Below are positions 19,261 to 27,521 of a stretch of 64,000 bases of DNA, piece after piece (within the stretch, counting starts at the first letter, position 1; every line of letters starts with the position of its first letter). A model generated the notes under the pieces. It worked only from the letters and a program-made list of their open reading frames with translations, had not been told where the DNA came from and searched no databases. Position numbers and translations under genes: made by a program. The stretch is from Methylotenera sp. (GTDB lineage Bacteria > Pseudomonadota > Gammaproteobacteria > Burkholderiales > Methylophilaceae): contig JAUSAG010000035.1 in assembly GCA_030652995.1 (NCBI GenBank), positions 62,001-126,000 of the forward strand, written 5' to 3'.

Positions 19261-19843
19261 GAGTACTACTGACAGCGCTGGGGAAGTACTCATTTCAATA
19301 GCACGTGCCGCTATTTTTGATGCATTTGGCAAACCGTATGACGAAACTACCAAAGATTTTCCATTGCTACATGAGAAAGGCGCAAGCTTTGTGACATTGA
19401 CTCAAAACCAGCAACTTCGTGGTTGTATCGGCACGCTAGAAGCGCATCGCCCTTTGTTGATAGATGTTAAAGCCAATGCGGAAGCCGCCGCTTTCCGTGA
19501 CCCGCGTTTCTCACCGCTCACTGAAGCAGAGCTAACGCATACCAAAATCGAAATTTCACTGCTATCAGCGATGCAGGCCATGGCGTTTTATGATGAACAT
19601 GACGCGCTGGCTCAATTACAGCCAGGCATCGATGGTGTTGTGTTCGAATTTGGGCGCTACCGCAGCACTTTTTTGCCGCAAGTATGGGAGCAACTGCCTG
19701 ATGCTGATGTTTTTATGGCGCACCTAAAGCATAAAGCTGGCTTACAGCCTGGATTTTGGGATGACGAGGTCAAGCTCTATCGTTACACAGTGAGCAAATG
19801 GAAAGAAAAAGACATCACAAAAGATGTAAAAGTCTTAAAGTAA
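19244..19843 (+). CDS. amrA: AmmeMemoRadiSam system protein A (AMMECR1-like)
   Basis: 199 aa from ATG 19244 with GAGGAAA upstream; the ORF track's 19175 start is an extension inside amrB. The AMMECR1 signature LRGCIGTLEAHRPL is at about residues 62-75, followed by ANAEAAAFRDPRF, and the end has FLPQVWEQLP. The protein is cytoplasmic with no membrane segment. The conserved Cys in LRGCIG may be catalytic but this is not proven for the family. It is overlapped by amrB and is followed after 12 bp by amrS, so expression is tightly coupled. Confidence 0.93.
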   Translation: MAQLSESTTDSAGEVLISIARAAIFDAFGKPYDETTKDFPLLHEKGASFVTLTQNQQLRGCIGTLEAHRPLLIDVKANAEAAAFRDPRFSPLTEAELTHTKIEISLLSAMQAMAFYDEHDALAQLQPGIDGVVFEFGRYRSTFLPQVWEQLPDADVFMAHLKHKAGLQPGFWDDEVKLYRYTVSKWKEKDITKDVKVLK

Positions 19844-19855
19844 AAGGGCGCAGAC

Positions 19856-20941
19856 ATGATTGAAAATTCAAATTACTTAGCGCGTTACTGGCACATGATT
19901 GAAGATGGACGCATGCAATGCGACCTTTGTCCGCGTGATTGTAAGTTGCATGAAGGTCAGCGCGGCGCCTGCTTTGTACGCATGCGTCAGGGTGACCAGA
20001 TGATTCTCACAACGTACGGGCGTTCTTCCGGTTTCTGCATTGACCCTATCGAAAAAAAACCGCTGAATCATTTTTACCCAGGCAGTAGCGTACTGTCATT
20101 CGGCACGGCAGGTTGCAATCTGGCATGCAAATTTTGTCAGAACTGGGACATCAGTAAGTCCAAGGATATGGATAAAATGATGGATCAGGCCTCGCCTGAA
20201 GACATTGCGATTGCAGCAGAAAAACATGGCTGCAACAGCGTAGCATTTACCTATAACGACCCTGTTATTTTTGCTGAATACGCAATGGACGTGGCGGATG
20301 CCTGCCATGCACGTGACATTAAGACCGTGGCTGTTACCGCTGGTTATATGCATGATCAAGCCCGACGCGATTTTTACGCAAAAATAGATGCCGCAAACGT
20401 AGATCTGAAAGCTTTTACCGATGATTTTTATTTCAAGCTAACTGGCGCGCATCTGCAACCCATACTCGATACCTTGCGTTATCTTAAACACGAAACGAAT
20501 GTATGGTTTGAAATCACAACTTTGCTGATTCCAGGTAAAAATGACTCAGATGAAGAAATCACCGCCATGTGCCAATGGATTAAAAAAGAATTGGGTGTTG
20601 ACGTGCCGCTGCATTTCTCTGCGTTCCATCCTGATTACAAAATGCCGGATATTCCACCCACCCCGCCTGCCACCCTTGTACGCGCACGCAATATCGCCAT
20701 CAAACAAGGTCTGCAATATGTTTATACCGGCAATGTGCACAATCAAGAAGGTGATACAACTTTCTGCCCAAGCTGCCACACACCGCTCATCGTGCGCGAC
20801 TGGCATCAAATTAACCAGTATCGATTAACTCAAGATGGCACTTGCCCACATTGCGCTACTCACATCGCCGGATATTTTGCGGAACAGGCAGGTAATTTCG
20901 GCAGAAAGCGCATTCCAATCAGCATCATGGCGCATGCTTAA
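19856..20941 (+). CDS. amrS: AmmeMemoRadiSam system radical SAM enzyme
   Basis: 361 aa. The radical SAM motif CX3CX2C is GCNLACKFCQNW at about residues 83-94, with CDLCPRDCKLHEGQRGAC near the N-terminus, the arrangement of the PflA-like subgroup once labelled pyruvate-formate-lyase activating. A four-Cys zinc-ribbon-like end is present (CPSCHTP ... CPHCATH), which not all members have. It follows amrA by 12 bp and precedes the hydrolase by 14 bp. No glycyl-radical enzyme gene is nearby, so it should not be annotated as a PFL activase. The substrate is unknown. Confidence 0.93.
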   Translation: MIENSNYLARYWHMIEDGRMQCDLCPRDCKLHEGQRGACFVRMRQGDQMILTTYGRSSGFCIDPIEKKPLNHFYPGSSVLSFGTAGCNLACKFCQNWDISKSKDMDKMMDQASPEDIAIAAEKHGCNSVAFTYNDPVIFAEYAMDVADACHARDIKTVAVTAGYMHDQARRDFYAKIDAANVDLKAFTDDFYFKLTGAHLQPILDTLRYLKHETNVWFEITTLLIPGKNDSDEEITAMCQWIKKELGVDVPLHFSAFHPDYKMPDIPPTPPATLVRARNIAIKQGLQYVYTGNVHNQEGDTTFCPSCHTPLIVRDWHQINQYRLTQDGTCPHCATHIAGYFAEQAGNFGRKRIPISIMAHA

Positions 20942-20955
20942 GCCAGAAAGTCATT

Positions 20956-21618
20956 ATGTCAACTGCAGTTGAAAAGCTCGTTCATATTCCAGCTGATGAT
21001 GTTTATCTCGAAGGTAAGCTGGATCTGCCAGAAAATGCCAGCAGCTTGGTTCTGTTTGCCCACGGCAATGGCAGCAGTCGCCATAGTCCGCGCAACAATT
21101 ATGTTGCCCAGGTGTTGCGTGATAACGGCATCGGCACACTGCTGATGGATTTGCTCACAGCAGAAGAAGACATGCACTACCAAACTCGCTTTGATATTTC
21201 GCTACTTACAAGGCGCCTGCTTGCGGCTACGCGCTGGGTAACATCTGAAGCAGTTACGCACAAGTTACCACTTGGCTATTTTGGCGCTAGTACAGGCGCT
21301 GCGGCGGCACTTCAAGCTGCGGCTGTGCTTGGCTTTGAAATCGGCGCCGTTGTTTCTCGCGGTGGCCGCCCAGACTTAGCAGGTCAGGATTTTTTGGCTA
21401 GTGTAAAGTCACCCACATTGCTATTGGTAGGCGGACGAGATGATGTGGTGATTACATTAAATCGCGATGCCTATAACCTGATGCATAGCAAAAAAGAAAT
21501 ATCCATCATCCCTGGGGCTACGCATTTGTTTGAAGAAGCTGGCACGTTGGAAGAGGTCGCTTATCAGGCCTCTGCATGGTTTTTGCAGTATTTAAAATCA
21601 CCACAAATAACCAGCTGA
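20956..21618 (+). CDS. Alpha/beta hydrolase (dienelactone-hydrolase-like)
   Basis: 220 aa, no signal peptide. The oxyanion region VLFAHGNGSSRHSPRN is at about 32-47, the nucleophile Ser in GYFGASTGAAAAL (about 115), the Asp in LVGGRDDVV and the His in PGATHLFEEAG, a complete triad. This is the small cytoplasmic hydrolase often seen beside phosphoribosyltransferases. The gene follows amrS by 14 bp and is therefore likely in the amr operon; its stop is 1 bp from the convergent phosphoribosyltransferase gene. The substrate is unknown. Confidence 0.85.
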   Translation: MSTAVEKLVHIPADDVYLEGKLDLPENASSLVLFAHGNGSSRHSPRNNYVAQVLRDNGIGTLLMDLLTAEEDMHYQTRFDISLLTRRLLAATRWVTSEAVTHKLPLGYFGASTGAAAALQAAAVLGFEIGAVVSRGGRPDLAGQDFLASVKSPTLLLVGGRDDVVITLNRDAYNLMHSKKEISIIPGATHLFEEAGTLEEVAYQASAWFLQYLKSPQITS

Positions 21619-21619
21619 T

Positions 21620-22240
21620 TTATCCCTGCAAAATCTCAATCACTTCTTCGTCTTCAACCTGTGGGAAATTTTCATAAAACTGCCCAACTGCCTGAAAATT
21701 TCCAGGCGTCTCAAGGCAAACTACTTCATCAGCAAGCTCAGCTATTTTTCTCAATGTATCTGGCGGTGAAACCGGCACTGCACAAATGAGTTTGGCTGGC
21801 TTTCCATTACGTAAGCCATGCAATGCAGAAATCATGGTAGCACCGGTGGCAAGACCATCATCAATGACGATAACGACACGCCCAGCCGGATCAATCGGAG
21901 GGCGAATTGGCGTGTACTGTTCGCGACGTTTTTTGATAGTACCTAGCTGCACAGACTTTTCAGTCGCAATATATTGAGCATCAGCCCCAACCGATGCGGC
22001 AAAGTCGGCAATGTAAGTCCAGCCACTTTCATCAACTGAGCCAATGGCTAATTCCGGTTGATATGGTGCTCGCAACTTGCGCACCAAAACCACATCATAA
22101 GTACCGCCAAGCGCATCCGCGATTACCCTCGCCATGGGCACAGCACCACGCGGAATAGCGAGGATCAAAGGATTTTTACCTTTGTAATTTGTAAGTTTTT
22201 CCGCAAGTGCTAATGCAGCTTCATTGCGATCATAAAACAT
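21620..22240 (-). CDS. Phosphoribosyltransferase-family protein
   Basis: 206 aa. The PRPP-binding loop VVIVIDDGLATGATM is at about 113-127, and the N-terminus has MFYDRNEAALALAEKL. This is the type I PRTase subfamily annotated generically and often found next to dienelactone-hydrolase-like genes, as here, where it converges with one at a 1-bp gap. The base acceptor is not known; it could be a non-nucleotide-salvage enzyme. It is followed upstream on the same strand by a second PRTase gene. Confidence 0.85.
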   Translation of the reverse strand: MFYDRNEAALALAEKLTNYKGKNPLILAIPRGAVPMARVIADALGGTYDVVLVRKLRAPYQPELAIGSVDESGWTYIADFAASVGADAQYIATEKSVQLGTIKKRREQYTPIRPPIDPAGRVVIVIDDGLATGATMISALHGLRNGKPAKLICAVPVSPPDTLRKIAELADEVVCLETPGNFQAVGQFYENFPQVEDEEVIEILQG

Positions 22241-22371
22241 AGAGGCGGCTCATGTTAATTGCTCACATTTATTGATAGTTAATCACATATTTTCTATTAG
22301 AACCGAACCATCCCTTTTCTAACCCTCCCCGCTTAAAGGGGGCGTATATTTGGCCTAATGATCCATCTGAG

Positions 22372-22938
22372 TTAATTGATAGTCGGTTTAAGTAAGTCTA
22401 TTTTAAATTCTGTTTCATAAGGCGGCACATTGCACTCGATAATATCAGTCGGGGCAACATCCAGCCTGACGCCGGCAATATCAATGCGCACCGGCAGCTT
22501 GTTTGCCCCTCTATCCACAAGTACGGCGGTTCTAATCTCGGCCGCCTGCTTTCTGGCCAGATATTCCACCGCGCGCAACATGGAGTGGCCTCGATACATG
22601 ACATCATCCACCACCAATACCGTCGTATTGCTCAAATCAAGTGATGCGTGTTGATTATTCTCAGTCAATTTTGTTTCAGGATAAAGTAGCGTCAAATCAT
22701 CGGCATAGCGTTTAATTTGCAGGTTCATCAAATCTATTCTAGCCAATTTAAAATTACGCATCAGCCTTTCGTGCAACATTTCTGCAAGCGGCGCACCACG
22801 GCGTAAAATGCCTACAATCATGATGCGTTGTTTCGCCGTCAAAAATCCAGCCGCTTGCCAAGCCATGTGATCAAGTACAGCATCAAGCTGGGCGGTTTGA
22901 TACAAACAGGTTCTATCTCCGAGCGGTGGGAATTCCAA
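22372..22938 (-). CDS. PyrR-like phosphoribosyltransferase
   Basis: 188 aa. The PRPP loop TVLVVDDVMYRGHSMLRA is at about 98-115 and GILRRGAPLAEML near 47 matches the second conserved PyrR/uracil-type motif. PyrR proteins combine uracil phosphoribosyltransferase activity with pyrimidine regulation and normally sit beside pyrB; here the neighbours are stress genes and no pyr gene is in view. So the family call is fair but the role is open. The downstream gap to the next PRTase gene is about 130 bp, so co-transcription is possible but not certain. Confidence 0.8.
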   Translation of the reverse strand: MEFPPLGDRTCLYQTAQLDAVLDHMAWQAAGFLTAKQRIMIVGILRRGAPLAEMLHERLMRNFKLARIDLMNLQIKRYADDLTLLYPETKLTENNQHASLDLSNTTVLVVDDVMYRGHSMLRAVEYLARKQAAEIRTAVLVDRGANKLPVRIDIAGVRLDVAPTDIIECNVPPYETEFKIDLLKPTIN

Positions 22939-22983
22939 CTAAAGCCTCCTGTAAACAAATGTTTTAAGGTGAACCCAAATATT

Positions 22984-23427
22984 TTAAAGCGAATCTATAA
23001 TCGGCCACCAGAACACGATTTTTTGATGTTTTTTAATACCAACACGCACCCATTGCTGTTTAACAGCACCTTCATATTCAGCAATCACTAAATATCTGCC
23101 TTGTGGTAAATTTGCCAACAGATATGGACCATCAGTGATGACATCAAGCACTACATTCTTTTGTGCGTCCTGAATCTGTACATTAACCTCAGCCAGAAAC
23201 TCTTCTATCTGCGCTTGTTTTTGCACAAAAACGACTTCAAGCGCGAAGTCTTTGGCAACACTTCTCATCGCCTCAGCCTCTGATTTACCAACACCACCAG
23301 AGATGTAAGTAATATCGCCAACCACCTTTGCCTTATGCGCCAGCTCCGGAGTTGAACTTAACGCGCTTGTAGGCATTAACCCAAAAGCGGCTATCGCAAC
23401 TGCAACTATAAATCCTGCGGCTTTCAT
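22984..23427 (-). CDS. Small secreted protein with carboxypeptidase-regulatory-like fold
   Basis: 147 aa. Residues 1-26 form a Sec signal peptide (hydrophobic FIVAVAIAAFGLM, likely cleavage after an Ala/Ser stretch), so it is periplasmic. The end, GPYLLANLPQGRYLVIAEYEG, is typical of small beta-sandwich domains of the carboxypeptidase-regulatory type. I do not recognise a named family; similar small proteins occur next to Hsp20 and PRTase genes. It lies 44 bp after the Hsp20 gene on the same strand. Confidence 0.7.
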   Translation of the reverse strand: MKAAGFIVAVAIAAFGLMPTSALSSTPELAHKAKVVGDITYISGGVGKSEAEAMRSVAKDFALEVVFVQKQAQIEEFLAEVNVQIQDAQKNVVLDVITDGPYLLANLPQGRYLVIAEYEGAVKQQWVRVGIKKHQKIVFWWPIIDSL

Positions 23428-23471
23428 GCTAAACCCCTTTGCAAGAACAGATTGGTAAGAAGTAATAATCC

Positions 23472-23987
23472 TTACTGAATGGAGATATTACGCCGCTTGG
23501 AAGATTCCACTTTAGGTAAAGTAACTTCAAGAATACCATCTTTCAAACTTGCTGCGGTTTTAGTTGCATCAACCTTACTAGGCAAAGACACCGAACGCGC
23601 AAATGAAGAGCTGGAGATCTCATGGCGATGATAATCACCTTTTTCTTCTTTTTTCTCACTACTGGATTGACCTTTGATAGTGAGCAGATTATCTGTCAAA
23701 GAAACGTTCAGATCTTTTTTATCAATGCCAGGGATTTCGGCGCGAACCAGAATATCGGCATCTCTATCAATCACATCCAGGCTAGGCAAGCGTAAACCTT
23801 CTTGCTCGAACATATTATCTAGTAATGAAAGATCATTACGGCGCCATAATGACGGCCAACTGCGACCAAAAAGGCGATCAAAAGCACGCTCCATGTCAGC
23901 AATCGGATGAATATCAGGCCATGAAGTCTTTGCGGCCTCCTTACCTGTAGTTACCGGAATGTTTGTCTTGTTTTCTGTACTCATCAT
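23472..23987 (-). CDS. Small heat-shock protein Hsp20
   Basis: 171 aa. ATP-independent holdase chaperone. A long N-terminal arm (about 1-65) with AFDRLFGRSWPSLW is followed by an alpha-crystallin domain (about 66-162) with RAEIPGIDKKDLNVSL and LKDGILEVTLPK, and ends with an I-x-I anchor (ISI). The start has GAGGAG before ATGATG. Class-A bacterial sHsps of this type accompany stress and low-oxygen loci. No convincing heat-shock sigma promoter was seen upstream. Confidence 0.95.
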   Translation of the reverse strand: MMSTENKTNIPVTTGKEAAKTSWPDIHPIADMERAFDRLFGRSWPSLWRRNDLSLLDNMFEQEGLRLPSLDVIDRDADILVRAEIPGIDKKDLNVSLTDNLLTIKGQSSSEKKEEKGDYHRHEISSSSFARSVSLPSKVDATKTAASLKDGILEVTLPKVESSKRRNISIQ

Positions 23988-24048
23988 GCTCTCCTCAGAT
24001 TATCATTTAAAAAAACCTAAAAATCACTCAATACATCATCCAACATCA

Positions 24049-24246
24049 TTACTTACTAATAAATTCAGCCTCGGCTTCTAGCCAATCTTGCAGCTCATGC
24101 CCAGGCTCATAACCTCGCGTCTCTGATTTATAATAAGCGGCTACAGCAATGTGAGTGAGGCTATCTTCGTTATTAGATTCCAGCGTGGGGCCTTCCTTAG
24201 TAATAGGTTTTTTCCTACTGACTTTGGTTGTTTTTAAAGATGTCAT
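24049..24246 (-). CDS. DUF2934 family protein, second copy
   Basis: About 65 aa. The family pattern is clear: IAVAAYYKSETRGYEPGHE then DWLEAEAEF. I start at ATG 24246, which has GGAGG 4 bp upstream; the track's 24273 start is an extension through that site. It is a paralogue of the gene at 18000-18212, with the conserved part nearly identical and the basic N-terminal part different. It heads the minus-strand set hsp20, secreted protein, PRTases, and the conserved element at 24511-24532 lies 265 bp upstream. Confidence 0.85.
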   Translation of the reverse strand: MTSLKTTKVSRKKPITKEGPTLESNNEDSLTHIAVAAYYKSETRGYEPGHELQDWLEAEAEFISK

Positions 24247-24753
24247 GGTGCCTCCAAAAGAATCACAAAACAAAAAATCAAAGACCTGAATCTCTGATAT
24301 GGGTTCTACAACTATAGCGAATCTCTAAAATAATGGCAGTCACTTATCATTTTGCACCATAAGGATGCTTCGACTTTCTAAGAGATAAATCACTTGAGAA
24401 GCCCTATGTAGCAACACAATTTATTTATGAAAGCAGCTATAACCAATGCGTTAAGCATCCATCTGATTAGCGAAGGTTACTGGAGTATTTGAAATTAATA
24501 TATTAGTGCGAACACGTAAGGGCTAACCCTTAATCTGGCTTGGGGATTAACAGATAGAAACTCATTTACATTTTAAGGCACCTCTAATGTCTTGCTGTTT
24601 TCACTCAGGGTAATGTGCGCTGGCGCATGTATACAAGCTAAACCAAATGCTGGCTTAGCTTTTATATTCAATGACAAAAACCCCTGCGGTCGACACATGC
24701 ACTCTGTGAGGAAGTTAAATACGGGCTTAACGCTAAATAGCCATACAGCTTTA
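24247..24753. other. Intergenic region between accessory block and tad locus
   Basis: About 500 bp with no credible gene; the ORF at 24592-25011 is mainly antisense to tadG. The region holds the second copy of the conserved inverted repeat (listed separately) and otherwise AT-rich sequence. At the tadG end, CTAAATAG...CTATTTAG brackets the tadG stop and may form a weak hairpin. No terminator with a T run was found for the long pilus operon. Confidence 0.4.
24511..24532. promoter_or_regulatory. Conserved inverted-repeat element, copy 2
   Basis: TAAGGGCTAACCCTTA at 24517-24532 is a perfect 6-4-6 inverted repeat, preceded by AACACG. It matches the element at 18351-18372 in 21 of 22 bases. It lies upstream of the DUF2934-Hsp20-PRTase genes, while copy 1 lies upstream of the amr operon and the other DUF2934 gene. 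Shared control of the two flanks of the block is the simplest reading. Confidence 0.6.
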
Positions 24754-26112
24754 CTATTTAGTCAAACGCAATATCTCACTGGCAATCTTGCTAAAGGCTT
24801 CATCACACTGCGCTATAGTTGCCGCAGAGACGTAGATGCCCGTGGGTTGTGCGGCATTGTAAGTAGTAGAATCTGTCGAATTAGCGAGGCGCTTCAAAAT
24901 AGTGGACCCAACTTCACTATTGGTACTACACCCTCCACTAAAGCTAGTTTCTGGATTATTAACAGCACTACCCAAAGATGCGGAATGTACATATATACTC
25001 TGACCACGTGACGTATTAGCAATATTCTCAACCATATTTCTCGCAGCCTTGTTCACGTTACAGCGCGTATTGGTAATCGGGCTACCAGTAAGCGTACGTA
25101 CGTTGTTGTAGCTGGCAAGCGGGACGCCTCCCACCCCCGTTATAACCAAACCAGTGTTCGGCAATGTGGCGATATTAAGAGGATAATAACTGGCGAGTTC
25201 TACATCTCGTCGATCTTCACGATAAAGTAGAGTGGCCGCCCCTGTTGCCGACCCGCCAGTTCCGGATTCCAGATCCCCAGTTACTGGGTTTGGGCTTCCC
25301 GAGGTACGGGTAAAGGTTGCCGGTACAGCATTTGGGGCACCATCACTAAAAAACACAATGGCACGCAAACTGGAGCGATACGAGGCTGGTATCGCGTTAA
25401 TCTCATTCAGCGCTCTACGCATTCCCTCTGCTGACGCGGTCCAACCACTGGAGGTAAACGCATCAATGGCATTATTCATCTGCGTCTTATTAAACCCTCT
25501 AGTCGCGTCCTTGTTAATTGGCACATCGAGTACCGCACCTGAGGCAAAGCTGACCAATCCAAGCCTATCGCCGCCAGGACCCGAAATAAACTTACTCACA
25601 AAAGAGTTTTTAGCACAGTTTTTTAGTCCAGTCATTGCAGACCCAATGGACCCTGAAGTATCCATCACCAACATGATATCAACGTCACGCCGGATAGCCT
25701 CGCCTGCAGCACTGACATTAATCTCATTTTGACCCAGCACGCGCATGAAGGTGGTTGGCATGTTTGCTGTGGCTGATACATTCACCTGCCAATAGCCGTC
25801 CTCCTTGTGCACCGCTGTCGTATTGAGTGATGTTGGCGTAGATCCCAAGTAATTATTAGGGAAATTACCATTAAAGAACTTCTGCGCTGATGCCTGCGCA
25901 TTGGCGAGGCGTTCAGCATCGTCATTACCTACCGTCAAACCGCGCGCTGCCGCGATGGCTGCTGCATCAACTGCGGCGCTCAACTTAGCCTTAACGCCAT
26001 ACCCCCGGCCTGAATCAATGGCTAGGCCAACCATGCCAATCAAAACAATGAGCGAAATCGCGACAATAATCGCAATCTGACCTTTGCAATATTTTAGGTA
26101 TAAAGATTTCAT
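24754..26112 (-). CDS. tadG: TadG-like pilus-locus protein with VWA domain
   Basis: 452 aa from ATG 26112, where AGGAGG precedes by 4 bp; the track's longer start adds 8 aa. An N-terminal hydrophobic helix (about 13-35, IVAISLIVLIGMVGLAID) is followed by the Tad-type segment AKLSAAVDAAAIAAARG and a von Willebrand A domain with the MIDAS motif DTSGSIGSA (about 155). It is last in the Flp/Tad operon. TadG proteins are envelope components of Tad secretion and pilus function, probably membrane anchored. Confidence 0.88.
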   Translation of the reverse strand: MKSLYLKYCKGQIAIIVAISLIVLIGMVGLAIDSGRGYGVKAKLSAAVDAAAIAAARGLTVGNDDAERLANAQASAQKFFNGNFPNNYLGSTPTSLNTTAVHKEDGYWQVNVSATANMPTTFMRVLGQNEINVSAAGEAIRRDVDIMLVMDTSGSIGSAMTGLKNCAKNSFVSKFISGPGGDRLGLVSFASGAVLDVPINKDATRGFNKTQMNNAIDAFTSSGWTASAEGMRRALNEINAIPASYRSSLRAIVFFSDGAPNAVPATFTRTSGSPNPVTGDLESGTGGSATGAATLLYREDRRDVELASYYPLNIATLPNTGLVITGVGGVPLASYNNVRTLTGSPITNTRCNVNKAARNMVENIANTSRGQSIYVHSASLGSAVNNPETSFSGGCSTNSEVGSTILKRLANSTDSTTYNAAQPTGIYVSAATIAQCDEAFSKIASEILRLTK

Positions 26113-26137
26113 GTTTCCTCCTTTGGCTAATCGCATG

Positions 26138-26719
26138 CTATAGCACCGTCAGTGAGTAAAGTTTGGGGCCTATTTGCATCACATAGTTCACAATCACGTT
26201 ATAGTCATAGAGCGTTTCCACCGCAAAAACAACTTCCCCGTCATTAAGGGTCATCGGTAAAGTGGCTGTAGCATTTGCAGGAACAGAACTGCAACCTCCG
26301 TTACTATTCCAACCAGCCGAACAATTCCACACCTTGCTCGGTAGCGTTGCAGCACCAGTGATAGATCTCGTCTGCGCTTGTACTTGCGGATATATAGCAC
26401 AAAGTGAGCCGCTACAAGTTGGCACCACTTTTCGTCCCATAATTTCAGTGATATACACCCTACCCCGTGTGTTCATCACTAAAGGTTCAGCAGTATTATT
26501 CAAAGCTACAATAATATTCTTAGGTTCTTCACTTGTCCTTGATGCCAAGTTAGCCCCCTCCCGACTCATCGCTACCAAAATATTGTTAAATTGAATGGCA
26601 CGTCCGTAATCAATAACACCAAATACCAACATCAGCAACAGCGGTAGAATAATCGCCAGTTCAATGAGGCTTTGTCCACGTAATTTTTTTGAGATTAGGA
26701 ATTTGTAATTTTTCATCAT
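26138..26719 (-). CDS. tadE: TadE-family minor pilin (pseudopilin)
   Basis: 193 aa. The conserved TadE N-terminus, LRGQSLIELAIILPLLLMLVFGVIDYGR, gives a type-IV-prepilin-like helix with a Glu at the fifth position after the processing Gly. It overlaps the preceding gene by 4 bp (ATGA), indicating coupling. The rest is an extracytoplasmic domain with Cys residues. TadE-like proteins are processed by TadV and assist pilus assembly. Confidence 0.88.
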   Translation of the reverse strand: MMKNYKFLISKKLRGQSLIELAIILPLLLMLVFGVIDYGRAIQFNNILVAMSREGANLASRTSEEPKNIIVALNNTAEPLVMNTRGRVYITEIMGRKVVPTCSGSLCAIYPQVQAQTRSITGAATLPSKVWNCSAGWNSNGGCSSVPANATATLPMTLNDGEVVFAVETLYDYNVIVNYVMQIGPKLYSLTVL

Positions 26720-27204
26720 TTAAACGCCTCGTTTCTCATGGTGGTACTCACAGAAAACTTATACTCCCCATTGGTAAAACTACTGCCTCCCATAAGGCCC
26801 AAAAGCTGAGTGAATGGAGTGATTAACGGAAGGGTACAGTCAATGTGGATCACAACAACCTGTTGCGCCGCGCCACAACCAGACCCTATATTCACAACGT
26901 TACCCGCAGCATTAATCGTTCTAAACGTAACCACCGGCGACACTCTGTCATAAAACCCCATGGAGCTATCTTGAGTAAAGTTTTTAACTCTGTCGCATCT
27001 ATCTTCTATCGGGTCAGGTTGAGCTGGATCAAAACCCGTCACCACGGCAAACCGAGATCCTTCGCGCACGGCATGCTGCATGCTTAGGTTTCCCCAAAAC
27101 AGATATCCAAATTCGATGATTGAGAACAGCACTGTAAAAAAAATCACAGACACCAATGCAAACTCGACTAATGCGGCTCCTCTTTCCTTAAAATTTATTT
27201 TCAC
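26716..27204 (-). CDS. TadE/TadF-like minor pilin
   Basis: About 162 aa if started at GTG 27204 (KINFKERGAALVEFAL), which has AAGGA 6 bases upstream; the track starts at ATG 27264, which adds 20 aa not seen in such proteins. The N-terminal helix is GAALVEFALVSVIFFTVLFS with the Glu typical of this family, followed by LSMQHAVREGSRFAV. It is coupled to the next tadE gene by an ATGA overlap. Which of the two is the true TadF is not decidable here. Confidence 0.82.
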   Translation of the reverse strand: MKINFKERGAALVEFALVSVIFFTVLFSIIEFGYLFWGNLSMQHAVREGSRFAVVTGFDPAQPDPIEDRCDRVKNFTQDSSMGFYDRVSPVVTFRTINAAGNVVNIGSGCGAAQQVVVIHIDCTLPLITPFTQLLGLMGGSSFTNGEYKFSVSTTMRNEAFK

Positions 27205-27459
27205 AATGCATCCTTTTTCAATCATTACCGCATTATTCAACAAGTCAGGTTTATCAAAATACACTCAGTCTCAATACTAAAGGCAACACAAACCTTACCA
27301 ACCCAATACCGTATAGCTTTATGCCATCTGCTTACAACTTGATAGTGAAAATTTGTTGATACAAAGCTATACCTATTGAAAACACACTAAATGCAACTAC
27401 TAAATACACATAAAAGCGAATCTTACTTTCAATCCATCCCTAGAACCGTTAAGTCCACA

Positions 27460-27494
27460 CCCTGAAACGGTCATGATCAACAACCATTTCAGGG
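27460..27494 (-). other. Inverted repeat upstream of the tadE/F genes
   Basis: CCCTGAAACGGT (27460-27471) pairs with ACCATTTCAGGG (27483-27494) with one mismatch and an 11-bp loop. It lies in the 317-bp gap between the 75-aa gene and the tadE/F set, so the tad genes may be split into two transcripts here, with this as an attenuator or RNA-stabilising hairpin. There is no T run, so I do not call it a terminator. Nothing else in the gap (27205-27521) was recognised. Confidence 0.45.
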
Positions 27495-27521
27495 ATTAAA
27501 GCAGTCACTAAAACAGCGCTT

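Noticed and set aside
19856-20941. Pyruvate-formate-lyase activating enzyme
   Set aside because: No glycyl-radical enzyme is nearby and amrA/amrB are adjacent, so AmrS is the better call.
24592-25011. 139-aa plus-strand ORF
   Set aside because: Mostly antisense to tadG and without family features or a ribosome site.
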